Shown: positions 8,866 through 15,392 of the stretch, piece by piece
Position numbering within the stretch: position 1 is the stretch's first letter
How the letters are laid out: the number at the start of each line of letters is the position of its first letter
Assembly (NCBI GenBank): GCA_002422945.1
Contig: DITW01000055.1
Location: forward strand, 1 to 38,434
DNA: 38,434 nucleotides
Source of the DNA: Sphingomonadales bacterium UBA6174
Lineage (GTDB): Bacteria; Pseudomonadota; Alphaproteobacteria; Sphingomonadales; Sphingomonadaceae
Reading direction: 5' to 3'
Position numbers and translations under genes: made by a program
The notes under the pieces: model-generated
Seen by the model: only the letters and a program-made list of their open reading frames with translations
What the model was told of the DNA's origin: nothing
Databases searched by the model: none

Positions 8866-9444
8866 ATGGAGATTGTGGGAATGAACGACCAACAGACCTA
8901 TTCGAATACCGCCGTGCGGCTGCACTGGTTGATTGGATTGCTGATCATCGGCAATCTGATTGGCGGTCTTGCCCATGATGCCTTTCCCAAGGACATGATC
9001 CCGACCGTGATGGGCCTGCACAAGGCGACGGGTATTCTGATTCTCGTCTTGTCCCTGTTCCGCCTGTATTGGCGTTTGACCCATCGCCCGCCTTCATCGG
9101 CGGCAGGGTTGAAGGGTTGGGAAATCGGGCTTTCTCATCTGACCCATTGGGGCTTTTATCTGCTCATGATCCTGATCCCGGTATCGGGTTGGTGGATGAG
9201 CAGCGTCGGCGCATTCACGCCGGAAGGTCCAAAGCGCTGGCCGATCAGCTTTTTCGGTCTGTTTGACGTGCCTTTCCTGCCGGTGGCGCGGACCGAGGCT
9301 GCGGGCGATTTCTGGCATGAGACGCATGAGATCACCGCATTTGTGATGATCGGCCTGTTGGTGCTGCATATTGTGGGCGCGATCAAGCATCAGTTCGATG
9401 GCCATCCGGTGCTGCATCGGATGTTGCCGTTCATGAACCGTTGA
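8866..9444 (+). CDS. Cytochrome b561 family protein
   Basis: 192-aa inner-membrane di-heme b-type cytochrome with four predicted transmembrane helices. The heme-ligand histidines sit in the expected places: RLHWLIGLL (helix 1), MGLHKATGILI (helix 2), HLTHWGFYLLM (helix 3) and VLHIVGAIKHQF (helix 4). An extra HETHEITAF precedes helix 4. Family members (YodB/CybB type) pass electrons between the quinone pool and periplasmic acceptors. The ATG at 8866 is favoured because GGGGAGGGG lies about 8 nt upstream; 8842 and 8881 are alternatives. A run of repeats follows the stop codon. Confidence 0.9.
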   Translation: MEIVGMNDQQTYSNTAVRLHWLIGLLIIGNLIGGLAHDAFPKDMIPTVMGLHKATGILILVLSLFRLYWRLTHRPPSSAAGLKGWEIGLSHLTHWGFYLLMILIPVSGWWMSSVGAFTPEGPKRWPISFFGLFDVPFLPVARTEAAGDFWHETHEITAFVMIGLLVLHIVGAIKHQFDGHPVLHRMLPFMNR

Positions 9445-9486
9445 GTTCAGCGCGCTTCCCTGCTGCCATTCCACTCCCGCCTTATT

Positions 9487-9512
9487 GTCATTCCCGCCTG
9501 CGCGGGAATGAC
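9487..9512. repeat. REP-like palindrome, type 1, single copy
   Basis: An 11-bp perfect inverted repeat (GTCATTCCCGC / GCGGGAATGAC) around a 4-nt loop. The core matches the arms of the longer paired elements between the PEP-CTERM genes (12205, 13181, 15005, 16071), so this is a single unpaired copy of the same family. Confidence 0.8.
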
Positions 9513-9560
9513 GAGGGAGGCGGCCAACCTCGCGCGGGCGGGTAGCCCCCCCCCACACAT

Positions 9561-9630
9561 CGTCATGCTGAACTTGTTTCAGCATCCATCACAGCGCGTG
9601 GCATGGATCCTGAAACAAGTTCAGGAAGAC
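9561..9630. repeat. REPIN-like element, type 2
   Basis: Two facing arms separated by about 20 bp: the left arm contains GCTGAACTTGTTTCAGCAT and the right arm contains CTGAAACAAGTTCAGG. It is the same family as the element at 16281-16350 and the decayed copy at 13394-13462. A poly-C run (C9) lies just to its left and a hexamer microsatellite begins inside its right edge. Confidence 0.75.
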
Positions 9631-9654
9631 GAAGACGAAGACGAAGACGAAGAC
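9625..9654. repeat. GAAGAC hexamer tandem repeat (5 copies)
   Basis: Five perfect consecutive GAAGAC units starting exactly at the right end of a type 2 REP arm. It lies in the untranslated gap between the cytochrome b561 and TPR lipoprotein genes. Confidence 0.9.
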
Positions 9655-9742
9655 GAAAAGAACCGCGCCTATGCTATGCGCCGTTGTTGGGCATTGCCAA
9701 GGCTGGCCTCACTTATCGCTTCCCTCACGTCGCCCTTGCGCC

Positions 9743-11293
9743 CTATTTACTGCTGGCCAGCGCAATCCAATGGCCGCGAATATCCTCATTGCCCGGCATG
9801 GCCGTCACGGCCTTGCGTAGCAGTTCGATAGCTTCATTGCTCTTGCCTTCGGCCTTGAACAGCGCCCAACCGAGCGTATCGAGGATGATGGGATCGTCCG
9901 GCGCAAGGACAAGCGCCCGGCGCGCCAGCGCCACCGCGCCAGCCGTATCGCCCAATTGCAGCCGGGCATTGGCGGCATTGTTCAACACGATGGCGCTATT
10001 GCCTTTGCCGCTATTGATCAGGCCCTGATAAATCGCGTCTGCCTTTTTCCAATCGCCCGCCTCGATGGCGGTGTTGGCGGCGACCATTTCCGTGCCGATC
10101 GGGTCGGGCTGGCTCGCCTTGGCGACGCGTTGTTTATAGAGTTCATGGGCGGGATCGCCGAGATCGCCGGTCAGCTTTGCCGCGAAGACGAGGATGAGCG
10201 GGGTCGCATTTTGCGCCTTGGCCAGCGGCTCCAGCGTTTTCCAAGCGGATTTATTGTCCCCGACCTTGGCCTGTGCATAGGCCAAGGCAAAACGCGCCCG
10301 ACCGTCTTCGCCTCCATTGGAGAAGAATTTGCGCAATTTGGTGATGGCCAGTTCATACTGCCCCTTTTGGGCGTCGATCGTGCCGCTCAGCATCGTCAAC
10401 GCCGGAAAGGCTTCGGCATTGCCGCCCAGCGACTGGATGATCTTTATCGCATCGTCGATTTTACCGGCATCATAGGCCATTTGCGCCGCGAAATAGCCGC
10501 CGACCGGATTACCCGGCGCAATCGCGCGCAGCTTGTCCAGCCATTCCTTTGCCGCCTTTTTATCGCCCTTGTCATTGGCGAGGGCCGCGAGCGCGAGCAT
10601 CGCGGTGATGTCCGATGGCCGCAATTCCACCGCATGTTTGAAATAGGCCCCTGCCGCATGGCTGTCCTTGAGCGCCATCGCCAATTGACCCGCAAACAGG
10701 ATACCATCGATATTATCCGGCGCGGCCTTGGTCACCGCGGCGGAGATCCGCTTGGCGAGGTCGATTTCGCCATAAGCGATAGCGCGGGTGGCATCCAGCA
10801 CCATCAAGTCGATGGAATTGGGAAAGCGTTTCAGCCCCTCTTTCAGCGTTGCCAACGCCATGTCCTGCTGCCCCGCGAGCGAACGGGCCTTGACCGCAAT
10901 CGCAAAGCCCTTGCCATCGCTTGGACCGCTCGGCCCCAAGGTTTCCAGCGCAAGCCGTGATTTGCCATTGAGCAGATACGCCTGCGCGAGCAGCGGGCGC
11001 ACCTTCATGCCCAGCGTCTTATCATCGACCAGCATCTTCAAATCGGTGATGGCGCGTTCGGCATCGCCCAGTTCCAACGCCACTTCGCCCGACATCAGCC
11101 GGGCCTGTGTGTTGCCGGGATCGGCATCCAGCGCCTTTAATAACAGGATGCGGGCGGCGGCATGGTCATGCTTGGCCACCGCTGCCTGCGCCGCTCGGAA
11201 CGGATCGGCGGCTTCGGAAGAACAACCCCCCAGCGCAAAAGCGAGGGAAGCGGCGATGCCGACAGTGAGCGGCGCGGAATATGTCTTTTTCAT
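9743..11293 (-). CDS. TPR-repeat lipoprotein, PrsT-like (PEP-CTERM-associated)
   Basis: 516 aa. A lipoprotein signal ends in a lipobox (LGGC, Cys at residue 24) with Ser at +2, predicting an outer-membrane or non-retained lipoprotein. The rest is a solenoid of tetratricopeptide-type repeats, for example AAARILLLKALDADPGN, ARLMSGEVALELGDAERA and VRPLLAQAYLLNGKSRLAL. This arrangement resembles the N-terminal part of the PEP-CTERM TPR lipoprotein PrsT, though PrsT is usually nearer 900 aa, so this is a short relative or a general TPR lipoprotein. It is transcribed divergently from the first PEP-CTERM gene with 242 bp between them, which supports a role in the same export or assembly process. I see no sigma-54 site reading toward it. 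Confidence 0.8.
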   Translation of the reverse strand: MKKTYSAPLTVGIAASLAFALGGCSSEAADPFRAAQAAVAKHDHAAARILLLKALDADPGNTQARLMSGEVALELGDAERAITDLKMLVDDKTLGMKVRPLLAQAYLLNGKSRLALETLGPSGPSDGKGFAIAVKARSLAGQQDMALATLKEGLKRFPNSIDLMVLDATRAIAYGEIDLAKRISAAVTKAAPDNIDGILFAGQLAMALKDSHAAGAYFKHAVELRPSDITAMLALAALANDKGDKKAAKEWLDKLRAIAPGNPVGGYFAAQMAYDAGKIDDAIKIIQSLGGNAEAFPALTMLSGTIDAQKGQYELAITKLRKFFSNGGEDGRARFALAYAQAKVGDNKSAWKTLEPLAKAQNATPLILVFAAKLTGDLGDPAHELYKQRVAKASQPDPIGTEMVAANTAIEAGDWKKADAIYQGLINSGKGNSAIVLNNAANARLQLGDTAGAVALARRALVLAPDDPIILDTLGWALFKAEGKSNEAIELLRKAVTAMPGNEDIRGHWIALASSK

Positions 11294-11370
11294 ACGGACC
11301 TTATGACAGATGTCCGTGAAAATATCATTAAGCGAAATTGGGGTAAATCAATATCTTATCCGGATATTTG

Positions 11371-11387
11371 TGTCGGATTTCTTTACA
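11371..11387 (+). promoter_or_regulatory. Upstream element of PEP-CTERM gene 1 (TGTCGGA-N5-TTACA)
   Basis: A 17-bp match to the element shared by four genes of the array. It ends 65 bp before the sigma-54 promoter at 11453, a usual distance for an enhancer-binding protein. A short inverted repeat TTAC-N7-GTAA overlaps its right end. Confidence 0.7.
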
Positions 11388-11452
11388 TTCGGGGTAATTT
11401 CTATGGGTGCTGATTTAAGTTAAAATTTTGTTTTTAAACGATAAAATTAAAC

Positions 11453-11468
11453 TGGCACGGTCTATGCT
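11453..11468 (+). promoter_or_regulatory. Sigma-54 promoter of PEP-CTERM gene 1
   Basis: TGGCACG-GTCT-ATGCT matches the RpoN consensus TGGCACG-N4-TTGC[AT] at all but one position, with the invariant GG and GC at the right spacing. The predicted start of transcription is about 55 nt before the ATG at 11536. Confidence 0.78.
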
Positions 11469-11535
11469 TTGTATTGGTTTGTAAGTGTTTGTTAATGAAC
11501 TGTTTTGGTGCAATTTTTTTGTGAAGGAGCGTAAA

Positions 11536-12105
11536 ATGCACATGAAGAAAGCGATTTTTGCGATGGGTGCGGCGTTGGCGGCAGTGGTTGGCGCAAGCCC
11601 GGCATCGGCGACGATTTATACATACACCCGCACGGATGGTATCAAGGTAGTCATCGATAATGTCGCGCAAACCGGTACATTTATCGGTACCGCGGTGAAT
11701 GGTAATCCGGATATTAAGAGTGTGAATCTTAGTTTCAGCGGGGCTGGGCTTGCTAATTTTAAAGGTGCTAGCACTAGTTTTACGACAGCATTGACTACAC
11801 TTACCGGTACGTTGACGAATGCAAATGGAACGATCTTTACGACCAAAAACAGCGGTGCTTTGTCGCTGACATTAAATCCCAGTAGCGCCGGTTGGAGCGT
11901 GACAAATAATGGTGGCACGTGGACCGCTAATGGTGGAGCGCTTGATTACACGTTCTTCGCCTTGGGCAGTCTGACGTCGACTGTAGATGTCCCCGAACCC
12001 GCCATGCTGGGCCTGTTTGGTGCGGGCGCGGTGATGGTGATGATGGGGCGTCGTCGGCGCTCGGTTGGCAAGGCACAGGGCAGCGCCCGCCTCGCCACGG
12101 CCTGA
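11536..12105 (+). CDS. PEP-CTERM sorting domain protein, paralogue 1
   Basis: 189 aa, exported. The signal peptide (MHMKKAIFAMGAALAAVV... ASPASA) is followed by TIYTYT and a Ser/Thr/Gly/Asn-rich beta-type core with no cysteine. At about residue 152 the PEP-CTERM signal begins: VPEPAMLGLFG, a hydrophobic stretch (AGAVMVMMG), then RRRRS and a 13-residue basic tail. Exosortase is known to process this signal type, releasing or anchoring the protein at the surface. The core function is unknown; PEP-CTERM proteins in other bacteria contribute to exopolysaccharide or floc matrix. The start is set by AAGGAG 6 nt upstream. The gene is monocistronic, with a sigma-54 promoter in front and a terminator behind. 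Its 3' end shares a 156-bp identical tract with paralogue 2. Confidence 0.9.
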   Translation: MHMKKAIFAMGAALAAVVGASPASATIYTYTRTDGIKVVIDNVAQTGTFIGTAVNGNPDIKSVNLSFSGAGLANFKGASTSFTTALTTLTGTLTNANGTIFTTKNSGALSLTLNPSSAGWSVTNNGGTWTANGGALDYTFFALGSLTSTVDVPEPAMLGLFGAGAVMVMMGRRRRSVGKAQGSARLATA

Positions 12106-12140
12106 TCGCCACGCTGGAACTGATTTGGCGTTGAACATTA

Positions 12141-12171
12141 AAGCCGGTGGCCAAGGTCGCCGGCTTTTTTG
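12141..12171 (+). terminator. Intrinsic terminator of PEP-CTERM gene 1
   Basis: AAGCCGG stem pairing with CCGGCTT, then a T6 run. Identical to the terminator behind paralogue 2 and close to that behind paralogue 3. Confidence 0.88.
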
Positions 12172-12204
12172 TGCCTGTGGCAGGTCGTGCCCAAGCCTCC
12201 TTTA

Positions 12205-12310
12205 TCGTCATTCCCGCGCAGGCGGGAATCCAGACAGGGTGAACCGTCGCAGGGTGCGCGCCCTTCGATCCGATGGTGCTTATGGATTCCCGCCTGCGCG
12301 GGAATGACGA
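12205..12310. repeat. REPIN-like element R1 (type 1, subtype a)
   Basis: Two perfect 28-bp inverted arms (12205-12232 and 12283-12310), each itself containing the palindrome ATTCCCGC...GCGGGAAT, around a 50-bp centre. No coding capacity is apparent. The centre is nearly identical to that of R2 at 13181. Confidence 0.88.
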
Positions 12311-12330
12311 GGGAAGAGAGGCGGTGAAAG

Positions 12331-12347
12331 TGTCGGAAAATATTACA
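12331..12347 (+). promoter_or_regulatory. Upstream element of PEP-CTERM gene 2 (TGTCGGA-N5-TTACA)
   Basis: Exact match to the shared 17-bp element, ending 64 bp before the sigma-54 promoter. A second inverted half (GTGTAAT) follows about 19 bp after ATTACAC, forming a wider dyad. Confidence 0.72.
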
Positions 12348-12411
12348 CTTTTCTATCAAGATCGGTCGTGTAATTTTTATAGACCTAGGTTTTGCGGCGA
12401 TAAATGCGTCT

Positions 12412-12427
12412 TGGCACAGACTGTGCT
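12412..12427 (+). promoter_or_regulatory. Sigma-54 promoter of PEP-CTERM gene 2
   Basis: TGGCACA-GACT-GTGCT keeps the invariant GG and GC of the -24/-12 promoter. It lies 80 bp before the ATG at 12508. Confidence 0.72.
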
Positions 12428-12507
12428 TGTCATTGGCTATTGGCGCTATCCAATCACACGGCAAGGTGTCGTGTGTTGAAGTGCGTTGCGTAAGATTGGA
12501 CATTGCG

Positions 12508-13080
12508 ATGAACATGAAGAAAGCGATTTTTGCCATGGTCTCGGCCTTGGCGGCGATGGTCGGTGCTAGCCCTGCCTCAGCGACGATCTATCAATATACG
12601 ATGGTGAGTACCAATATTGGCCGCGCGGCAGATGTGTTAACCATCAATACAGCGACGAAATCCGCAACTTTTAAGGGCGGCTACATTGATGCATCATTCA
12701 CGAGTAACGAGCTTGCCAATTTTACAGGTGGGGCCTTCGCCAATTTTTCGGGCGTTTTCACGTCATTTAGCGGTACATTCGACTCTGGCGCCTTAGTGAA
12801 TACAACGCTGAACAATATCGGGCGGGGCGTGCCAAAATTCGAATTTTTACCAATAAGCGGTTCAGAAGAGCGGTTCTATATCCGAGGGATACAGTGGACG
12901 ACCCTCAATACTGACGTGTCTTGGCAGGTTTCGAGCTTTACCGTCCTGCCAGATCCAGTCAATGTCCCTGAACCCGCTATGCTCGGCCTGTTCGGTGCAG
13001 GCGCGGTGATGGTGATGATGGGGCGTCGTCGGCGCTCGGTTGGCAAGGCACAGGGCAGCGCCCGCCTCGCCACGGCCTGA
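12508..13080 (+). CDS. PEP-CTERM sorting domain protein, paralogue 2
   Basis: 190 aa, exported. The signal peptide (MNMKKAIFAMVSALAAMV... ASPASA) is followed by TIYQYT. The core carries the family motif FTSNELANFTGG and then NNIGRGVPKF. The PEP-CTERM signal starts about residue 153: VPEPAMLGLFG, hydrophobic stretch, RRRRS and basic tail. There is no cysteine in the mature part. The start at 12508 matches the corresponding ATG of paralogue 3 and opens the signal peptide; the ribosome site is weak (attgga). It is monocistronic between its own sigma-54 promoter and terminator. The last ~80 bp of coding sequence and the terminator are identical to paralogue 1, while the core is diverged, which points to gene conversion of the 3' module. 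Confidence 0.9.
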   Translation: MNMKKAIFAMVSALAAMVGASPASATIYQYTMVSTNIGRAADVLTINTATKSATFKGGYIDASFTSNELANFTGGAFANFSGVFTSFSGTFDSGALVNTTLNNIGRGVPKFEFLPISGSEERFYIRGIQWTTLNTDVSWQVSSFTVLPDPVNVPEPAMLGLFGAGAVMVMMGRRRRSVGKAQGSARLATA

Positions 13081-13115
13081 TCGCCACGCTGGAACTGATT
13101 TGGCGTTGAACATTA

Positions 13116-13145
13116 AAGCCGGTGGCCAAGGTCGCCGGCTTTTTT
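13116..13145 (+). terminator. Intrinsic terminator of PEP-CTERM gene 2
   Basis: AAGCCGG / CCGGCTT hairpin and T run, inside the 156-bp tract identical to 12025-12180. Confidence 0.88.
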
Positions 13146-13180
13146 GTGCCTGTGGAAGGACGTTCCCAACGCTTCCCTTA

Positions 13181-13286
13181 TCGTCATTCCCGCGTATGCG
13201 GGAATCCAGACAGGGTGAACCGTCGCAGGGTGCGCGCCCTTCGATCCGATGGTGCTTATGGATTCCCGCCTGCGCGGGAATGACGA
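13181..13286. repeat. REPIN-like element R2 (type 1, subtype a)
   Basis: Facing arms as in R1; the left arm has a changed centre (CGCGTATGCG), so it is no longer a perfect mate of the right arm. The central segment matches R1 almost base for base. Confidence 0.86.
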
Positions 13287-13368
13287 GGGAAGAGGCTGCG
13301 GGCATGGCGAGGGAAGAGGCTGCGGGCATGACGCGGGAAGAGGGAGCGGGCATGGCGAGGGAAGAGGC
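13285..13368. repeat. 24-bp tandem repeat, 3.5 copies
   Basis: Units start at 13285, 13309, 13333 and 13357 (the last partial), each beginning with a version of GAGGGAAGAGGCTGCGGGCA. The array begins at the outer edge of R2 and looks like repeated duplication of the REP flank. Confidence 0.85.
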
Positions 13369-13393
13369 GCTGTTGCTGGTTATTCCCCACAGG

Positions 13394-13462
13394 CGTCCTG
13401 CTGAACTTGGTTCCGCATCCTGATGCCGCCGTGTCGCATAGACCCTGAACCATGTTCGCAGG
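13394..13462. repeat. Degenerate type 2 REPIN-like element
   Basis: The left part retains CTGCTGAACTTGGTTC and the right part CCCTGAACCATGTTCGCAGG, recognisable relatives of the arms at 16281-16350 but with several mismatches. Confidence 0.5.
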
Positions 13463-13475
13463 TGAGGGAGAGAAG

Positions 13476-13492
13476 TGTCGGAATATATTACA
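13476..13492 (+). promoter_or_regulatory. Upstream element of PEP-CTERM gene 3 (TGTCGGA-N5-TTACA)
   Basis: Exact match to the shared 17-bp element, ending 64 bp before the sigma-54 promoter at 13557. Confidence 0.72.
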
Positions 13493-13556
13493 CTTTCTAT
13501 CCAGTCCGGATAATGAATATAATAAAAAGCGCCGTTTTACGTAGATAAATCGATCT

Positions 13557-13572
13557 TGGCACAGGCTGTGCA
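13557..13572 (+). promoter_or_regulatory. Sigma-54 promoter of PEP-CTERM gene 3
   Basis: TGGCACA-GGCT-GTGCA, with the invariant GG and GC; 66 bp before the ATG at 13639. Confidence 0.74.
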
Positions 13573-13638
13573 TAATATCGGGTAGCGGCACAAATGGTGC
13601 CGACAGTTGAGATGTGTTGCGTAAGATTGGAGCGTAAG

Positions 13639-14238
13639 ATGAACATGAAGAAAGCGATTTTTGCGATGGGTGCGGCGCTGGCGGCAGTGGTTGGCGCAAG
13701 CCCGGCATCGGCGACGATTTATCAATATACGACGCGTTCGGGCGCAGTGCTGTCCATCAATACTGTTACGAAGTCAGGGACTCTTTCTGGTCTCAGTACG
13801 AGTCTTGGCATTAATTCAAGCATCCTTACTCCGACCTTTAATGCCTTCAGCCTCTCTTTCACGAGTAATGATTTTGCCAATTTTACAGGGGGTGAGAACC
13901 CAAATTTCGGTGCATTTTTTCTGACAGTGAGTGGCACAAGCTCGCTATGGGGGAATGTGATACCCACTGTTGGGGGGAATACGCCGGGCATGCAGTTGCT
14001 TGCAGGAGCTCCAGGCAGGGCCTTGCTCAACTCGGTGAATTTCCAAAATTTTGATGGTTCCAACACTAGCCTCAATTTCGGTGCTTTGTCGAACTTTACC
14101 ATCGTCCCTGAGCCAAACAACGTCCCTGAACCCGCGATGCTCGGCCTGTTCGGCGCAGGCGCGGTGATGGTGATGATGGGGCGTCGTCGGCGCTCGGTTG
14201 GCAAGGTGCAGGGCAGCGCCCGCCTCGCCACGGTCTGA
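13639..14238 (+). CDS. PEP-CTERM sorting domain protein, paralogue 3
   Basis: 199 aa, exported. The signal peptide is almost identical to that of paralogue 1 (MNMKKAIFAMGAALAAVV... ASPASA), followed by TIYQYTT. The core has FTSNDFANFTGGENPNF in the position of the family motif. The PEP-CTERM signal starts about residue 162 with VPEPAMLGLFG, preceded by a near-repeat VPEPNN eight residues earlier (VPEPNNVPEPAML), possibly a slipped duplicate. Then follow the hydrophobic stretch, RRRRS and the tail. No cysteine in the mature part. TTGGAG 6 nt before the ATG fixes the start. It has its own sigma-54 promoter and terminator; unlike paralogues 1, 2 and 5, no REPIN follows it. Confidence 0.9.
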   Translation: MNMKKAIFAMGAALAAVVGASPASATIYQYTTRSGAVLSINTVTKSGTLSGLSTSLGINSSILTPTFNAFSLSFTSNDFANFTGGENPNFGAFFLTVSGTSSLWGNVIPTVGGNTPGMQLLAGAPGRALLNSVNFQNFDGSNTSLNFGALSNFTIVPEPNNVPEPAMLGLFGAGAVMVMMGRRRRSVGKVQGSARLATV

Positions 14239-14270
14239 TCGCCACAGCAGACATTTTTTAGCTTCGAATA

Positions 14271-14301
14271 AAGCCGGTGGCCGATGGTCGCCGGCTTTTT
14301 T
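14271..14301 (+). terminator. Intrinsic terminator of PEP-CTERM gene 3
   Basis: AAGCCGG / CCGGCTT hairpin with T6; the loop (TGGCCGATGGTCG) differs at a few bases from those behind paralogues 1 and 2. Confidence 0.88.
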
Positions 14302-14440
14302 GTGCGTGTGCCAGATCTGGACTGAATTTTGTGGGGCGCGTGTGGCAATTATATTTTAACGCATTGTTTTATAGAGATAGTGCATGTTGCCGCGCGAGAT
14401 TGCGATGGCGAGCAGTCGGTGGCGTATGAGGGAACGTGCG

Positions 14441-14881
14441 ATGAAGATGAATAACACGCTTTTTGCAATGGGCGCGGCATTGGCGGTGATGTTGGGCGCA
14501 AGCCCGGCCTCGGCGCGGATTTTTCAATATACGTCGAATAGCACTGGCGATACGCTGACCGTCAATACGCTCACGGGAACCGGGACATTTAATAATGGCC
14601 TTGCTAACCTGAGGTTTACAAGCAATAATATTTACAATTTTACTGGAGGACTAAATACACAATTTTCATTTACATTTAGCTCTCTTAGCGGTTCAACCGA
14701 TTGTGGAAATGTAGTAAATACAAATTTAGCAAATGTTGGACGGGGCGCGCCAAGAATTACAGGGGAAGGGTCTAATCCTATTAGTATTATTCTTCGAGGA
14801 GTTAGATTCGAACATTGCGATGGTGATGAGAATTGGGGTCCGGTTTTTCTTTATCTGGCCCAAGACCAAGGCGGGAAGTGA
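14441..14881 (+). CDS. Secreted PEP-CTERM family paralogue 4, sorting signal lost
   Basis: 146 aa. Signal peptide (MKMNNTLFAMGAALAVML... ASPASA), RIFQYT and the family core (FTSNNIYNFTGG, then NTNLANVGRGAPRI) make it a clear homologue of paralogues 2 and 5. It stops at ...YLAQDQGGK without VPEPAM..RRRR. Only 17 bp after the stop, the sequence rejoins the region that follows paralogue 5 (from ATCGCCTGCTGATCCGG on), so the segment coding for the sorting signal appears deleted. The mature part has two cysteines (STDCGNV, FEHCDGD), absent from the mature parts of its siblings. The 140-bp upstream gap holds neither the TGTCGGA element nor a good sigma-54 site. GAGGGAA about 6 nt before the ATG supports the start. 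It is either a freely secreted variant or a decaying copy. Confidence 0.75.
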   Translation: MKMNNTLFAMGAALAVMLGASPASARIFQYTSNSTGDTLTVNTLTGTGTFNNGLANLRFTSNNIYNFTGGLNTQFSFTFSSLSGSTDCGNVVNTNLANVGRGAPRITGEGSNPISIILRGVRFEHCDGDENWGPVFLYLAQDQGGK

Positions 14882-14933
14882 TATCTGGCAGGCCGTGATC
14901 GCCTGCTGATCCGGTCGATTTGAGGCGCAACAA

Positions 14934-14973
14934 GGGTTCTGCCGTTCCGTGAAGGGGTGGCAGGACCTTTTTT
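14934..14973 (+). terminator. Intrinsic terminator of paralogue 4
   Basis: GGTTCTGCC pairs with GGCAGGACC (one G-U) and a T7 run follows. Same subtype as the terminator of paralogue 5, different from those of paralogues 1-3. Confidence 0.85.
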
Positions 14974-15004
14974 GTGCATGGCGGGCATGGCTGCACCCCC
15001 AAAG

Positions 15005-15106
15005 CGTCATGCCCGCGCAGGCGGGAATCCAGCAGCATTATCGTAATGACGGGCGCGCATCCGCGTTGATCCGCCCTGTCTGGATTCCCGCCTGTGCGGG
15101 AATGAC
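15005..15106. repeat. REPIN-like element R3 (type 1, subtype b)
   Basis: Facing REP arms (GCCCGCGCAGGCGGGAATCC on the left, GGATTCCCGCCTGTGCGGG on the right). The centre differs from R1/R2 but matches R4 at 16071. Confidence 0.85.
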
Positions 15107-15224
15107 AGGGGAGGGGTGGTCGTCTCGCGCGTCTGCTGATCGATGCTGTTGCTCGGGATGGGATGTTCGCGGTTTAGAGGTGTTCATATAAAATATGTAA
15201 ATCAGTGGTTTAATATAGTTAATC

Positions 15225-15241
15225 TGTCGGATATTTTTACA
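15225..15241 (+). promoter_or_regulatory. Upstream element of PEP-CTERM gene 5 (TGTCGGA-N5-TTACA)
   Basis: Exact match to the shared 17-bp element, ending 65 bp before the sigma-54 promoter at 15307. The surrounding sequence is AT-rich and otherwise unlike that of genes 1-3. Confidence 0.72.
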
Positions 15242-15306
15242 ATCGCGCGCGCCGCGTCCCCGCTAAATGCATCGGAAACGACGCTTTTTCATGGGATGCG
15301 GCAAAT

Positions 15307-15322
15307 TGGCACGGCCCCTGCA
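15307..15322 (+). promoter_or_regulatory. Sigma-54 promoter of PEP-CTERM gene 5
   Basis: TGGCACG-GCCC-CTGCA, one mismatch to the RpoN consensus; 70 bp before the ATG at 15393. Confidence 0.78.
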
Positions 15323-15392
15323 TAGATGTAATCAGCATCATCGGTGATGGTGGTTACAATCTGTTTTTCCTGTATTTTTTGGGGGATTTGTG

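Noticed and set aside
13181..13368. Could the regularly spaced repeats be a CRISPR array?
   Set aside because: The tandem units adjoin one another without unique spacers, and the larger repeats are inverted pairs with conserved centres. No cas genes are present.
14302..14440. A sigma-54 promoter before paralogue 4 (TGGCAATTATATTTT near 14343).
   Set aside because: It has the GG but no GC at the -12 position and no TGTCGGA element upstream.
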